The notes under the pieces: model-generated | The model's input: only the letters and a program-made list of their open reading frames with translations | What the model was told of the DNA's origin: nothing | The model's database searches: none | Shown: positions 62,801 to 64,000 of the stretch, one piece after another | How the letters are laid out: every line of letters begins with the position of its first letter | Numbering within the stretch: position 1 is the stretch's first letter | Source: CAZPMO01 sp964587515 | GTDB taxonomy: Bacteria > Pseudomonadota > Alphaproteobacteria > MPNO01 | Direction of reading: 5' to 3' | Assembly: GCA_964587515.1 (NCBI GenBank) | Contig: CAZPMO010000003.1 | Span: 1 to 64,000, forward strand | DNA: 64,000 nucleotides | Made by a program: the position numbers and the translations under genes

Positions 62801-63901
62801 ATGGGATATAACGACGGTATGGTTCGCAAACCGTCAGGGCCGTTGCGGCGTGGCTGGACCACCGGGGCCTGCGCCACCGGGGCCAGCGCGGCGGCCTATA
62901 CCGCGCTGCTGACCGGCGCGTTCCCGGACCCGGTGAGCGTCGCCTTGCCGCGCGGCCGGGAACCCGCCTTCGCGCTGGCCCGCGAGGAATTGGGCGCGGA
63001 TTACGCGCTGGCCGGCATCGTGAAGGACGCGGGCGACGATCCGGACGTCACCCATGGCGCGCTGGTAATGGCCACCGTGCGGCGCGGCGCGGCCGGCGAA
63101 GGCGTCGCGTTCCGCGCCGGCGACGGGATCGGCACCGTGACCAAGGCCGGCCTGCCGCTTTCGGTCGGCGAGCCCGCCATCAACCCGGCGCCGCGCGAGA
63201 TGATGCGCGCCGCCATCGCCGGGATCGCGGCGGCGCATGGCGATGGCGGCGATGTGGAGATCGAAATTTCGATCCCCGGCGGCGCGGAACTGGCAGCGAA
63301 GACCTGGAACCCGCGCCTCGGCATCGAGGGTGGGCTGTCGGTGCTGGGCACCACCGGCGTGGTGGTGCCTTTTTCGTGCTCGGCCTGGATCGAATCCATC
63401 CGCCAGGGCGTCGATGTGGCGCGCGCCGCCGGCGCGGCGCACATCGCGGGCTGCACCGGGTCGGCCTCGGAAATCGCAACCCAGGCGATCCATGCGCTGC
63501 CCGATCACGCCATGATCGACATGGGCGATTTCGCGGGCGGATTGTTGAAGCATGTGCGGACCCATCCGGTGCCGCGCCTGACCATCGGCGGCGGCTTCGC
63601 GAAAATCACCAAGCTGGCCCAGGGCAGCCTCGATCTCCATTCCGGCCGCAGCCAGGTCGATTTCGACTGGCTGGCGGCGCTGGTTGGCGACCTCGGAGGT
63701 GGGAAGACAGAAGAGAAAATCCGCTCGGCCAATACCGCCAACCAGGCGCTCGAGATCGCCGGCGCGGCCCAAATCGCGTTGGCCGACGCGGTGGCGGCGC
63801 GGGCGCGGGCGACGGCGCTGGACGTCCTCGACGGCGAGACAAGCCTTGAGATTCTGATATTTGACCGCGCCGGCGAGCTGGTCGGCCGCGCCGATGGCTA
63901 A
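62801..63901 (+). CDS. cbiD: cobalt-precorrin-5B C1-methyltransferase (CbiD)
   Basis: This protein of about 366 residues has the family start LRRGWTTGACATGASAAAYT, GDGIGTVTKAGL, VGEPAINPAPREM, and FSCSAWIESIRQGVDVARA followed by a HIAGCTGSASE motif. It methylates C1 in the ring-contraction branch of B12 synthesis. The usual aerobic route uses CobF, so the pathway here is anaerobic-type or hybrid. A GGAGAGGGGGAG sequence precedes the ATG at 62801. It overlaps cobK by 8 bases and diverges from the decarboxylase gene. Confidence 0.93.
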   Translation: MGYNDGMVRKPSGPLRRGWTTGACATGASAAAYTALLTGAFPDPVSVALPRGREPAFALAREELGADYALAGIVKDAGDDPDVTHGALVMATVRRGAAGEGVAFRAGDGIGTVTKAGLPLSVGEPAINPAPREMMRAAIAGIAAAHGDGGDVEIEISIPGGAELAAKTWNPRLGIEGGLSVLGTTGVVVPFSCSAWIESIRQGVDVARAAGAAHIAGCTGSASEIATQAIHALPDHAMIDMGDFAGGLLKHVRTHPVPRLTIGGGFAKITKLAQGSLDLHSGRSQVDFDWLAALVGDLGGGKTEEKIRSANTANQALEIAGAAQIALADAVAARARATALDVLDGETSLEILIFDRAGELVGRADG

Positions 63902-64000
63902 GCTGCTGATCCTCGGCGGCACGGCGGAGGCGCGCGAATTGGCGGAACGCGCGGTCGCGTTCCCCGGCCTGTCGGTGATCACCTCGTTTGCCGGGCGCAC
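63894..64000 (+). CDS. cobK: precorrin-6A reductase (CobK/CbiJ), N-terminal part
   Basis: The first 35 codons only (MAKLLILGGTAEARELAERA and on) show the dinucleotide-binding start of precorrin-6A/cobalt-precorrin-6A reductase. It overlaps the end of cbiD by 8 bases, an arrangement seen in many B12 operons. It runs off the right edge of the window. Confidence 0.88.
   Translation, partial: MAKLLILGGTAEARELAERAVAFPGLSVITSFAGR

Overview
The window looks like a high-GC alphaproteobacterial chromosome fragment. The evidence is a DUF2336 protein, an RpoH gene behind a promoter matching the alphaproteobacterial heat-shock consensus, two perfect CtrA-type boxes (TTAA-N7-TTAA), a Pol IV with an N-terminal zinc ribbon, several TRAP transporters and RPE-like palindromic repeats. 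Two runs of exactly ten N (12348-12357 and 12992-13001) show that this is a scaffolded draft, possibly a metagenome bin. The lineage is inferred from gene content only.

Layout. 1-8569 holds small-molecule catabolism genes: VOC protein, alpha/beta hydrolases, cupin, Rieske oxygenase, amidohydrolase, Rieske ferredoxin, RidA and dienelactone hydrolase. It also holds a broken GST/phytoene-desaturase chimera at 1744-2981. 8576-12946 is housekeeping: RecQ, HIT, YaiI-like, GST and an enoyl-CoA hydratase interrupted by a gap. 13153-23838 is the most striking region. Seven co-directional, mostly overlapping genes encode a pentaheme, a tetraheme and a membrane-anchored decaheme c-type cytochrome, a putative outer-membrane barrel, a membrane-tethered flavin/[2Fe-2S] reductase, a fusion of two cNMP-binding folds with a four-cluster ferredoxin, and a five-helix protein with the His-X13-His pairs of a di-heme cytochrome b. 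Together they could carry electrons between cytoplasmic NAD(P)H or quinol and the cell surface. I do not recognise this set as a named system.

23854-30699 carries two fumarylacetoacetate-hydrolase-family proteins around divergent hydantoinase/oxoprolinase subunits and a carboxymuconolactone-decarboxylase-like protein. 30967-33391 holds the DUF2336 protein and Pol IV. 33461-39708 has a flavin monooxygenase, a complete TRAP transporter and a two-subunit CoA-transferase, which suggests import and activation of an organic acid. 39760-42321 holds a YqgE/AlgH protein with a lipobox, a zinc-ribbon protein, rpoH and a small zinc-finger gene. 42801-48295 is a two-partner-secretion transporter (TpsB), a FecR-domain protein with a Gly/Ser tail and a CHASE2 histidine kinase, around a very AT-rich promoter region with a CtrA box. 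No TpsA substrate is present.

48318-59513 is again catabolic: VOC protein, Fe-S/CCG-domain protein, a second TRAP permease pair that keeps only the tail of its binding protein, a MetE-like protein, acyl-CoA synthetase, class III cyclase with TPRs, a shortened SGNH hydrolase, RidA and a 2-hydroxyacid dehydrogenase. 59523-64000 holds cobalamin genes (CbiA/CobB, CobA, CbiD and the start of CobK) around an amidohydrolase of the resorcylate-decarboxylase type.

Three loci (1744-2981, 50408-50530, 57129-58073) look truncated or fused. Given the N gaps, real gene decay and assembly error must both be considered.
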